A DNA stretch of 39,108 bases. It comes from Pedobacter sp. Leaf216. Its GTDB lineage: Bacteria; Bacteroidota; Bacteroidia; Sphingobacteriales; Sphingobacteriaceae. Location of the stretch: assembly GCF_001421515.1 (NCBI RefSeq), contig NZ_LMKM01000003.1:149857-188964 (forward strand), in the 5' to 3' direction. The notes under the pieces were generated by a model. That model did no database searches. It was not told the origin of the DNA and saw only the letters and a list, made by a program, of their open reading frames with translations. The position numbers and the translations under genes are program-made. This document shows positions 1 to 7,043 of the stretch, one piece after another. Numbering within the stretch: the stretch's first letter is position 1; every line of letters starts with the position of its first letter.

Positions 1-11
1 TGCGTTGAGTC

Positions 12-128
12 TGCGTTAGGGATTGTAAGGGTTCAGTGCCGATTCTTCATCGGTACCGGAGCGCAGCGCAGCCCTGCAAAGCCCGCCCCCTTTACCGATT
101 TTTCATCGGGATGGGGAACGCCCAAATC
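12..128. repeat. Dispersed palindromic intergenic repeat, copy A
   Basis: About 117 bp that recurs in inverted orientation at 14198-14313 with roughly 90% identity by eye. It carries two internal hairpins, one around 38-56 (CCGAT...ATCGG) and one around 94-109 (CCGATTTTTCATCGG), separated by a GCGCAGCGCAGCCCTG segment. In the other copy the first hairpin has drifted to ACCGGT...ACCGGT, so base pairing is kept while sequence changes. The open frame that crosses it (36-233) has no protein-like features. Confidence 0.8.
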
Positions 129-130
129 AA

Positions 131-158
131 TTTTCAGTTGGCAGTTTTCAGTTGGCAG
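131..158. repeat. Perfect 14-bp direct repeat (four heptads)
   Basis: TTTTCAGTTGGCAG occurs twice back to back. Each 14-mer is itself two related heptamers (TTTTCAG and TTGGCAG), so this is a 4 x 7 bp array. The 7-bp period recurs in several other intergenic regions of the window. Confidence 0.85.
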
Positions 159-187
159 CCTTTAGTTAATCAAACCAACCATACAAA

Positions 188-263
188 TAGATCCTGTAAC
201 AAGTTCAGGATGACGCAAAGAGGAAAAAAATAGATCCTGAAACAAGTTCAGGATGACGCAAAG
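188..263. repeat. Two direct copies of a hairpin repeat ending in ATGACG
   Basis: A 33-bp unit at 188-220 recurs at 231-263 with one difference. Each unit contains ATCCTGAA-ACAAG-TTCAGGAT (the first copy has a T in the stem) followed by GACGCAAAG. It is a short stem-loop with a fixed tail. Other hairpin repeats of the window share that tail. Confidence 0.8.
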
Positions 264-308
264 CGGAAAAACAATTTTAATTTAACAGGATATCGTAAAC
301 TTTTTCAT

Positions 309-346
309 AATAAATTACGACTATTCCTATATACTTTATATATTTG
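309..346 (+). promoter_or_regulatory. Promoter block of the sulfate-assimilation operon
   Basis: The block ends in TATATTTG (339-346), an exact match to the Bacteroidota -7 consensus TAnnTTTG, and would start transcription near 351. The whole 38 bp recurs at 9145-9182 before the second SUMT gene with 35 identical positions, while the surrounding DNA differs. Conserved ACTATTCC (320-327) lies just upstream of the -7 box. I see no good -33 TTTG, which fits a promoter needing an activator. The regulator is unknown. Confidence 0.7.
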
Positions 347-350
347 GCGT

Positions 351-419
351 ATGAACTTCAATTTTATACCTAACAAATTAATCGCTATGCAAATGATGTG
401 CTGTTGCAAAACGCAATAA
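351..419 (+). CDS. Polycysteine leader peptide of a putative attenuator (22 aa)
   Basis: This small ORF starts about 5 nt after the -7 box, so its mRNA may be leaderless. It reads MNFNFIPNK at the start and MQMMCCCKTQ at the end. Three consecutive Cys codons (TGC TGT TGC, 399-407) follow two Met codons and lie four codons before the stop (417-419). An in-frame ATG at 387 could be an alternative start. Directly downstream are mutually exclusive hairpins and a terminator, then the sulfite reductase gene. Poly-Cys in so short a peptide ahead of a cysteine-biosynthesis operon is the expected form of a ribosome-stalling leader. Translation is inferred; no ribosome binding site is visible, as is normal in this phylum. 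Confidence 0.75.
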   Translation: MNFNFIPNKLIAMQMMCCCKTQ

Positions 420-486
420 CAGAAGCCTATAGATAATTTTATGTATAAAATATTGAATGCTTCTCGGTAACAGGGAAGCATTTTTT
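401..486 (+). terminator. Attenuator: antiterminator/terminator switch before sulfite reductase
   Basis: The terminator stem is 456-465 (AATGCTTCTC) with 473-482 (GGGAAGCATT), 10 bp with one G-U, loop 466-472, followed by a T-run to 486. The antiterminator pairs 421-426 (AGAAGC) with 459-464 (GCTTCT), using the same bases as the terminator's left arm. An ATTTTA/TAAAAT mini-hairpin sits in the loop. The Cys-codon segment 401-407 can in turn pair with 413-422. A ribosome stalled on the Cys codons would leave 421-426 free and allow read-through. A ribosome finishing at the stop codon (417-419) would cover 421-426 and allow termination. The pairing was found by hand. Confidence 0.72.
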
Positions 487-506
487 GAATAAAGCTAACA
501 ACACAT

Positions 507-2597
507 ATGCAAAGTTTCAGAACAGAACTCGAAAATCCGATCGTCGAGCAGGACATCATCGATTTAGAGAATAAGATTAAAGCTTTCAGAGATGGAACCA
601 TCCACGACGAAAAGTTTAGAAGCCTCCGTTTGGCCCGTGGTGTTTACGGACAAAGACAGCCAGGCGTGCAAATGGTACGGATTAAATTGCCTTTTGGTAA
701 AGTAACGTTTAAACAACTGTTGCGTATTGCCGATATTGCCGATGAGTATGGAAGTGGAAATTTACACTTAACTACCCGTCAGGATATCCAGATCCATTAT
801 GTGAGTTTAGACCGTACTCCAGAGCTTTGGGCTAAATTGGAGCAGGATGATATTACACTTCGTGAGGCTTGTGGTAATACGGTACGTAATGTAACGGCTT
901 CTCCAAATTCTGGAATTGATGCCGAAGAACCATTTGATGTTTCGCCTTATGCCCAAGCGGTATTTGCTTACTTTTTGCGGAACCCGATTTGCCAGGAAAT
1001 GGGTAGAAAGATTAAAATCTCCTTTTCTTCGAGCGACAGAGATACAGCATTTAGCTACATTCATGATTTAGGTTTTATTCCGAAAATTAATGAAAACGGC
1101 GAACGTGGCTTTAAAGTATTATTTGCAGGTGGTTTAGGAGCACAGCCATTTTTGGCCAATGCAGTGCACGAGTTTTTGCCTGAAGATCAGTTAATTCCGT
1201 TTACAGAATCTGTTCTTCGCGTGTTCGACCGTTATGGCGAACGCACCAACCGCAACAAAGCCCGCTTAAAATATTTAGTGCAAAAGTTAGGTTTAGAAGA
1301 GGTTTTACGTTTGGTTGCAGAAGAGCGAATTGCCAATAAAGTAAAAACTTTTAAAATAGATATTAATACTGTTCCTCAACCGCTTTTGCCATTAGAACAG
1401 GAATATCCTGCGGTAGAAATATTAAACGAAGCGCATTATAAACACTGGTTGGCCACCAACGTAATTGAGCAAAAACAAGCCGGTTTTTATGGCGTTTATG
1501 TGAAAGTTCAGGTAGGCGATATTAAAACAGATAAAGCAAGGGCGTTTGTTGATGCCATTAGTCTATATGTTGCTGATGAAATCAGAATTACCCAAAACCA
1601 GGGATTGCTGTTAAAATTTGTGCGCAAAGAAGCATTGCCTTCATTATATGCTGCTTTAAATAAAATTGGTTTTACAACTGCTGGTTTTGATAGTTTAGCC
1701 GATATTACCACTTGTCCTGGTACTGATACCTGTAATTTGGGTATTTCCAACTCAATGACTTTAGCCGAAGTTTTGGAAGAAGTAATTTATACCGATTTTC
1801 CTGAATTTATCTACGAGAAAAACATCAAAATTAAAATCAGCGGATGTATGAATTCTTGCGGGCAGCATGGTTTGGCCGAAATTGGTTTCCATGGCAGCTC
1901 GGTTAAGGCTGAAGGAAAAGTTGTTCCGGCAGTACAGGTAATGTTGGGCGGAGGAACAGTTGGAAACGGTGTGGGTAGGGTGGCCGAACGGGTAATTAAA
2001 GTGCCTTCTAAAAGGGCTACAAGTGTTTTGCATTTCATATTAAATGATTTTAAAGCCAATAACCTGGAAAATGAAAACTTCCACCAATATTATGATAGAA
2101 AAGGAAAAGATCATTTCTATCAGTTATTAAAACCACTGGCCGATTTAACAAATCTCCAGACTGAAGAATTTGTAGATTGGGGCCATGTAGAGCAGTTTGT
2201 TACCGCAATTGGTGTTGGCGAATGTGCTGGTGTAGTAATCGATCTGGTTGCAACATTATTATTGGAGGCCGATGAAAAATTTGGATGGGCAAAGCAAAAC
2301 CTTGATAAAGGTGCTTTTGCTGATGCCATTTACCATACATACAGCACTTTTGTAAGTGCAGCAAAATCTTTATTGTTAGATAAAGGAGTAAACAGCAGCA
2401 CCCAGGTAGGGGTGATCCGTGAGTTTGATAACCATTATGTAGAAACTGGTGAATTTAACTTACCAACCAATTTTTCTGACCTGGTTTTACAGATTAACAA
2501 AAATGAACCTACTGCCGAATTTGCACAGAAATATTTCGAAGAAGCAAATCAGTTTTTAAATCAAATTAAGGAAAAAAGAGCTGCATTAGCAAAATGA
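507..2597 (+). CDS. Assimilatory siroheme sulfite (nitrite/sulfite) reductase
   Basis: Predicted cytoplasmic siroheme/[4Fe-4S] enzyme reducing sulfite to sulfide. The cluster/siroheme ligands are visible as C403-x5-C409 (TTCPGTDTC) and C447-x3-C451 (SGCMNSCGQH). Ferredoxin-like half-domains and siroheme-binding arginines precede them (LTTRQDIQIHYV near residue 90). At 696 aa it is about 100-150 residues longer than typical sulfite reductase hemoproteins. The extra helical C-terminus (about 545-696) resembles the HEPN-like extension of Bacteroidota homologues. No NADPH flavoprotein (CysJ) lies nearby, so the electron donor may be ferredoxin. Nitrite as substrate cannot be excluded, but the linked cysH, cysD, cysN and siroheme genes favour sulfite. 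It lies behind the Cys-leader attenuator. Confidence 0.9.
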   Translation: MQSFRTELENPIVEQDIIDLENKIKAFRDGTIHDEKFRSLRLARGVYGQRQPGVQMVRIKLPFGKVTFKQLLRIADIADEYGSGNLHLTTRQDIQIHYVSLDRTPELWAKLEQDDITLREACGNTVRNVTASPNSGIDAEEPFDVSPYAQAVFAYFLRNPICQEMGRKIKISFSSSDRDTAFSYIHDLGFIPKINENGERGFKVLFAGGLGAQPFLANAVHEFLPEDQLIPFTESVLRVFDRYGERTNRNKARLKYLVQKLGLEEVLRLVAEERIANKVKTFKIDINTVPQPLLPLEQEYPAVEILNEAHYKHWLATNVIEQKQAGFYGVYVKVQVGDIKTDKARAFVDAISLYVADEIRITQNQGLLLKFVRKEALPSLYAALNKIGFTTAGFDSLADITTCPGTDTCNLGISNSMTLAEVLEEVIYTDFPEFIYEKNIKIKISGCMNSCGQHGLAEIGFHGSSVKAEGKVVPAVQVMLGGGTVGNGVGRVAERVIKVPSKRATSVLHFILNDFKANNLENENFHQYYDRKGKDHFYQLLKPLADLTNLQTEEFVDWGHVEQFVTAIGVGECAGVVIDLVATLLLEADEKFGWAKQNLDKGAFADAIYHTYSTFVSAAKSLLLDKGVNSSTQVGVIREFDNHYVETGEFNLPTNFSDLVLQINKNEPTAEFAQKYFEEANQFLNQIKEKRAALAK

Positions 2598-2660
2598 GAT
2601 TTGAGACTATAAAATGAGATTTGAACACTGCAAACGCTAAACGCTATGCGCCAAACAAAT
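2591..2660. repeat. Short direct repeat spanning the sulfite reductase stop codon
   Basis: AAAATGAGATTTGA occurs at 2591-2604 and again at 2611-2624. The first copy contains the TGA stop of the sulfite reductase gene. The following bases run as heptads (TGCAAAC GCTAAAC and similar), like other gaps in the window. No terminator is visible, so transcription can continue into cobA. Confidence 0.6.
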
Positions 2661-2699
2661 CTTTATACAGTCATTCAAATTCAATAATTAAAAAGAAAC

Positions 2700-3470
2700 A
2701 TGGTTAATCAAAATATAGAATCAAGAATTACCCTTTTAGGCGCTGGTCCTGGAGACCCTGATTTATTGACATTGAAAGGCGTTAAAGCATTGCAATCTGC
2801 TGATGTGGTATTATACGATGCCTTAACCAATGAAGCCTTATTGGAGCATGCACCGGCAGAAGCCATTAAAGTTTATGTAGGAAAACGTTCAGGTGAACAT
2901 TCTTACCCTCAGGATACCATCAATAAATTAATGATTGATTACGCCTTAAACTATGGCCATGTGGTGCGTTTAAAAGGAGGCGATCCGTTTGTTTTTGGCA
3001 GGGGATATGAGGAGTTGGACTATGCCGCATCATACAGTATTCCGGTAAGTGTAATTCCGGGTATTTCGAGTTCCATTGGTGTACCAGGTTTGCAACAGAT
3101 ACCGGTTACACACCGCGGCATGAGCGAAAGTTTTTGGGTAATTACAGGAACCACCACTTCGGGAGAGGTTTCTGCCGATATTTACCAGGCTGCTCAATCT
3201 AATGCAACGGTAGTGGTACTTATGGGATTAAAAAAACTGGCTAAAATCGTTGAGATTTTTAAAGGTGCAGGCAAACACCATTTACCTACTGCGGTTGTTC
3301 AAAACGGATCGGCAGCAGATGAAAGATTAGTAGTTGGTGTAGTAGAAACCATCGAAGGTTTGGTACAACAGGAAAATATTAAAGCCCCCGCTTTATTAAT
3401 TTTTGGAGAAGTTGTATCATTACATCCATCATTTAAAAAATTAATTAAACAATATGCAAGTATTGCCTAA
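2700..3470 (+). CDS. cobA: Uroporphyrinogen-III C-methyltransferase (SUMT)
   Basis: Uses two S-adenosylmethionine to turn uroporphyrinogen III into precorrin-2, the first committed step to siroheme. The family signatures are intact: GAGPGDPDLLTLKG near residue 14, VRLKGGDPFVFGRG around 90-103 with G93-G94-D95, and PVTHRG (T137-H138-R139). The length of 256 aa is normal for stand-alone SUMT. Its last 17 bases overlap the start of the Met8/TSUP gene, which suggests translational coupling. It supplies the cofactor for the sulfite reductase encoded upstream. A second, divergent copy lies at 9222-10016. Confidence 0.93.
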   Translation: MVNQNIESRITLLGAGPGDPDLLTLKGVKALQSADVVLYDALTNEALLEHAPAEAIKVYVGKRSGEHSYPQDTINKLMIDYALNYGHVVRLKGGDPFVFGRGYEELDYAASYSIPVSVIPGISSSIGVPGLQQIPVTHRGMSESFWVITGTTTSGEVSADIYQAAQSNATVVVLMGLKKLAKIVEIFKGAGKHHLPTAVVQNGSAADERLVVGVVETIEGLVQQENIKAPALLIFGEVVSLHPSFKKLIKQYASIA

Positions 3471-4965
3471 CCAACCTGATAATGCAGCATCTTTTTCGGA
3501 AGAAGAAAAAGGTAACCAGCTTTTTCCAGTTTTTGTAAAGCTGAACAAGCTGCGTACATTATTAATTGGTGCAGGAAATATTGGGCTCGAAAAATTAACA
3601 GCAATTGTAAATAACAGCCATAGCGCTACCATTACAATTGTTGCTGAAATTATTTCACCAGAAGTGTATGCGCTTATTGCCAACTATCCGCTGATTAAAG
3701 TAAAACAGAAAAGTTTTAACGTAGATGATCTGAATGATATTGATATCGTTTTTGCGGCAACCAATAACAATATCTTAAATGAAGAAATCAGAAAGGTTAC
3801 GCATGAGCGTGGTCTGTTGATTAATGTGGCCGATAAACCAGAACTTTGCGATTTCTATCTGGGATCAATCGTTCAAAAAGGTGATTTAAAGATTGCGATT
3901 TCCACTAACGGTAAATCGCCAACAATTGCAAAACGGTTAAAGCAGATTTTAAATGAAGGTTTGCCGGCCGAGCTGGATGAAACTTTACAGAACATGAGTG
4001 CATTACGCCAGACTTTAAATGGCGATTTTTCGGCAAAGGTTAAAAAACTGAATAAGGTTACTCAAAACTTAATCAATCCTAAAAAAAGCTTTGCAGAGCG
4101 AAATATTAAGTGGCTGATTTGGATGGCTGCGGTTTTACTCATCGGCGCAATTGGTTTTTCTTTGTGGAATACTGAACCCGAGTTTCAAACATTTTTGATC
4201 AATATTGATCCCCTGTTCTATTGGTTTTTAGGTGCCGGATTTTTATTCGCCTTAATTGATGGTGCAATTGGAATGTCGTACGGTGTTACAACAGCCTCGT
4301 TTTCACTGGCCATGGGCTTACCGCCTGCTTCGGCCAGTATGGCCATCCACATTTCTGAGGTGATGAGCAACGGAATTGCAGGATGGATGCATTACCGCAT
4401 GGGTAACGTAAACTGGAAATTATTCAAAATTTTAATCCTTCCTGCCATAATCGGTGCAGTTTTGGGTGCCTATATTTTGTCTTCATTAGAGCATTACAGT
4501 GCTTATGTAAAGCCAATTGTTGCAGTATACACGTTGTTTTTAGGCGGCATTATTTTAATGAAAGCCTTCAATATCAAACGTAAAAAAGCCGATCAGAAAA
4601 TTAAAAAAATTGGTTTGCTCGGTTTTGTTGGGGGCTTCATTGATGCAGCTTTTGGTGGTGGCTGGGGGTCGATTGTATTATCAAGCTTAATTGCCGGTGG
4701 CAGGCATCCACTGTTCTCTTTAGGAACAGTAAAAATCAGTCGCTTTTTTATTGCAACCTTAAGTTCGCTAACCTTTTTTACAATGTTGGGTGGTAAACAT
4801 TGGGAGGCCGTTCTAGGCTTGATTATCGGTAGTGCCATTGCATCGCCGATAGCAGCTAAAGTATCAAACAAAATTTCTGCTAAAACCATTATGGTAGCTG
4901 TAGGCATTATTGTAATGCTGGTAAGCTTGCGCAGTGTGATTATGTTTATTTTAAAATTAATTTAA
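3454..4965 (+). CDS. Fusion: precorrin-2 dehydrogenase/ferrochelatase (Met8/CysG-N) with TSUP transporter
   Basis: Residues about 20-205 form a Met8/CysG N-terminal domain: a Rossmann motif (LIGAGNIGLEK), VFAATNN, INVADKPELCDFYLGSIV and STNGKSPTIAK. It would oxidise precorrin-2 to sirohydrochlorin and insert iron. Residues about 220-503 form a TauE/SafE (TSUP) membrane domain with repeated small-residue signatures (DGAIGMSYGVTTASF and DAAFGGGWGSIVLSS) and about eight hydrophobic segments. TSUP proteins carry sulfite, sulfate or organosulfonates, so the C-terminal half is a candidate sulfate importer or sulfite carrier; direction is not visible. The gene overlaps cobA by 17 nt and cysH by 1 nt (TAATG), so the operon is tightly coupled. 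The frame is continuous across both domains with no internal stop. Confidence 0.88.
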   Translation: MQVLPNQPDNAASFSEEEKGNQLFPVFVKLNKLRTLLIGAGNIGLEKLTAIVNNSHSATITIVAEIISPEVYALIANYPLIKVKQKSFNVDDLNDIDIVFAATNNNILNEEIRKVTHERGLLINVADKPELCDFYLGSIVQKGDLKIAISTNGKSPTIAKRLKQILNEGLPAELDETLQNMSALRQTLNGDFSAKVKKLNKVTQNLINPKKSFAERNIKWLIWMAAVLLIGAIGFSLWNTEPEFQTFLINIDPLFYWFLGAGFLFALIDGAIGMSYGVTTASFSLAMGLPPASASMAIHISEVMSNGIAGWMHYRMGNVNWKLFKILILPAIIGAVLGAYILSSLEHYSAYVKPIVAVYTLFLGGIILMKAFNIKRKKADQKIKKIGLLGFVGGFIDAAFGGGWGSIVLSSLIAGGRHPLFSLGTVKISRFFIATLSSLTFFTMLGGKHWEAVLGLIIGSAIASPIAAKVSNKISAKTIMVAVGIIVMLVSLRSVIMFILKLI

Positions 4966-5669
4966 TGATGGAAAACCTAGAAGAGATAAAGGCAGCACTG
5001 GCAGGTTTAAACACAATTGATAAACTGAAGTTTTTGGCTGAAAAATATGCCGACCGCATAATATTTTCGACCAGTTTTGGTTGGGAAGATCAGGCGATTA
5101 CGCATTTAATTTTTGCCAATAACATTCCTATTAAAGTTTTTACTTTAGAAACCGGACGTTTGTTTCCGGAAACCTATTACGTTTGGAACCGTACGCTGGA
5201 AATATATAACAAACCGATTCATGCCTATTATCCTAAAAACGAATTGTTGCAGGATATGGTGAATACAAAGGGACCGAACAGCTTTTACGAATCTGTTGAA
5301 AATAGAAAAGAATGCTGTTACATCCGTAAAATCGAACCTTTAAAAAGAGCATTAAAAGGAAACGAAATTTGGGTAACAGGAATAAGGGCTGATCAGAGTG
5401 CCAACCGAGAGGATATGCACGATTTGGAATGGGATGAAGGCAATCAATTGATTAAATTTCACCCGATATTTGATTGGACGTTAGACGATGTTAAAGCCTA
5501 CATCAAAGAAAATAATATTGTTTACAATACCCTGCACGATAAAGGTTTTCCGAGCATAGGTTGCGCACCATGTACAAGAGCAGTACAGCCAGGTGAAGAT
5601 TTTAGGGCAGGAAGATGGTGGTGGGAAGACCAGAGTAAAAAAGAATGTGGTTTACACGCGGCATCTTGA
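4965..5669 (+). CDS. cysH: Adenylylsulfate (APS) reductase, iron-sulfur type
   Basis: Reduces APS to sulfite and AMP with thiol reductants. The nucleotide-binding segment STSFGWEDQ (about 35-43) is present. The paired cysteines C117-C118 (KECCYIRK) and C200-x2-C203 (GCAPCTR) are the [4Fe-4S] ligands that separate APS reductases from cluster-free PAPS reductases. The catalytic Cys is C228 in the C-terminal ECGLH. Use of APS fits the absence of an APS kinase (cysC) or of a kinase domain on CysN here. The start overlaps the preceding stop (TAATG); a second ATG follows directly at 4968. Confidence 0.93.
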   Translation: MMENLEEIKAALAGLNTIDKLKFLAEKYADRIIFSTSFGWEDQAITHLIFANNIPIKVFTLETGRLFPETYYVWNRTLEIYNKPIHAYYPKNELLQDMVNTKGPNSFYESVENRKECCYIRKIEPLKRALKGNEIWVTGIRADQSANREDMHDLEWDEGNQLIKFHPIFDWTLDDVKAYIKENNIVYNTLHDKGFPSIGCAPCTRAVQPGEDFRAGRWWWEDQSKKECGLHAAS

Positions 5670-5836
5670 TCGTCATCCGATAGCTATCGGATGCGAGGCC
5701 GGATAAGCGTAGAGCCAGCCTGTACCGATTTATCGGTAAAGCAATCTTTTAAAGAAATAGAATAAAAACAAATGTCATTTTGAGTAGCAAGATAGATTGC
5801 CACGTCGCTGAAAAAGCCTCCTCGCAATGACGACAG
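5670..5836. repeat. Palindromic repeats between cysH and cysD
   Basis: A perfect 20-bp palindrome (CATCCGATAGCTATCGGATG) occupies 5674-5693, directly after the cysH stop. A second small hairpin (ACCGATTTATCGGT, about 5730) and a piece related to the 16.3-16.8 kb repeats (GCTGAAAAAGCC, then CTCGCAATGACGA at about 5808-5833) follow. Read on the minus strand, the first palindrome is followed by ACGATC, so it also carries the ATGACGA tail. There is no strong T-run, so a role as terminator is uncertain. Confidence 0.75.
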
Positions 5837-5844
5837 TTAAATAT

Positions 5845-5875
<31 letters not shown>

Positions 5876-5945
5876 ATATAACAAGTTGAATAATTAAGCT
5901 ATTTAACATTTAATCATTCAGCATTAAAACATTCCAACAATTGAA

Positions 5946-6851
5946 ATGAGTACATACAATTTTGATTATTTAGATGAACTAGAGGCAGAAGCGATTCACA
6001 TTTTGCGTGAAGTAGCAGGTCAGTTTGAAAAACCAGCCTTACTATTTTCGGGTGGAAAAGACTCGATAACTTTAGTTCGTTTAGCTGAAAAAGCATTCCG
6101 TCCGGGAAAATTTCCTTTCCCATTAGTGCATATTGATACCGGTCATAATTTTGAAGAAACCATTACCTACCGTGATCAGATGGTAGAGCGGATTGGCGAA
6201 AAATTAATCATTGGTTCCGTTCAGGAATCTATTGATCAAGGTAAAGTTGTTGAGCAAACCGGTAAAAATGCCAGTAGAAATGCTTTGCAAACCGTAACCT
6301 TGCTTGATACCATTGCAAAATACCAGTTTGATGCCTGTATTGGAGGTGCGCGCCGTGATGAAGAAAAAGCCAGGGCAAAAGAGCGTATTTTTTCTGTTCG
6401 TGATGAATTTGGTCAGTGGGATCCAAAACGCCAGCGCCCTGAACTTTGGAACATTTATAACGGTAAAATCCACAAAGGAGAAAATATCCGCGTGTTCCCG
6501 ATCAGTAATTGGACTGAATTAGATGTTTGGAATTATATCCGCAGAGAGAAAATAGATCTTCCAAGCATATATTTCTCACATGAACGCGATTGCATTACCA
6601 GAAACGGTCAGCTGATGGCTGCTTCACCATTTTTAAATATGGATGATGAAGATGTGGTAGAACGTAAACAGGTTCGTTTCCGTACAGTAGGAGATATGTC
6701 TTGTACTGCTGCAGTAGAATCAGACGCGACTTTGATTGATGACATCATTTCAGAAATCAGCGACTCTAAAATTTCAGAGCGTGGTGCCCGTTTGGATGAT
6801 AAAGTTTCTGAAGCCGCAATGGAAGACAGAAAAAAAGGAGGCTATTTTTAA
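5946..6851 (+). CDS. cysD: Sulfate adenylyltransferase subunit 2 (ATP sulfurylase, small subunit)
   Basis: The catalytic subunit that adenylates sulfate to APS. The PP-loop SGGKDS is at residues 35-40. Family segments VHIDTGHNFEETI, GGARRDEEKARAKER and FPISNWTELDVWNYI follow, and the length (301 aa) is typical. It works with CysN, encoded 172 bp downstream, which couples GTP hydrolysis to the reaction. The APS made is used by CysH, encoded just upstream. A repeat-rich gap of about 276 bp separates it from cysH, so it may have its own promoter, but I could not identify one with confidence. Confidence 0.95.
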   Translation: MSTYNFDYLDELEAEAIHILREVAGQFEKPALLFSGGKDSITLVRLAEKAFRPGKFPFPLVHIDTGHNFEETITYRDQMVERIGEKLIIGSVQESIDQGKVVEQTGKNASRNALQTVTLLDTIAKYQFDACIGGARRDEEKARAKERIFSVRDEFGQWDPKRQRPELWNIYNGKIHKGENIRVFPISNWTELDVWNYIRREKIDLPSIYFSHERDCITRNGQLMAASPFLNMDDEDVVERKQVRFRTVGDMSCTAAVESDATLIDDIISEISDSKISERGARLDDKVSEAAMEDRKKGGYF

Positions 6852-6853
6852 GA

Positions 6854-7043
6854 GAGATTTGAGTATTGAGATGTGAGATTTCAGAATCTTGCATCGGTCT
6901 AATATCTCATATCTAAAATGATTATATTAAAATTTTTTAAGAACGATTTGAGCATTGAAATGTGAGATTTGAGAATCTTGCATCTGTCTAATATCTCATA
7001 TCTATTATCTTATATCTAAAAAAATGAACATATTAAAATTTTT
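6854..7043. repeat. Imperfect tandem duplication reaching into the cysN start
   Basis: Copy 1 (6856-6937) and copy 2 (6945-7043) align at an offset of 89 bp, with a 17-bp insertion in copy 2. The match includes the cysN start. Copy 1 has ATG ATT ATA TTA AAA (6918 on), while the real gene has ATG AAC ATA TTA AAA (7024 on). Copy 1 therefore leaves a decoy 15-codon ORF (6918-6965). Each copy can fold into a stem of about 11 bp (AGATGTGAGAT with ATCTCATATCT, G-U wobble). Parts run as heptads such as TCTCATA TCTATTA. Confidence 0.75.

Noticed and set aside
36..233. Open frame of 65 codons at the left end
   Set aside because: It runs through a dispersed palindromic repeat and short direct repeats; composition is not protein-like and the repeat recurs elsewhere inverted.
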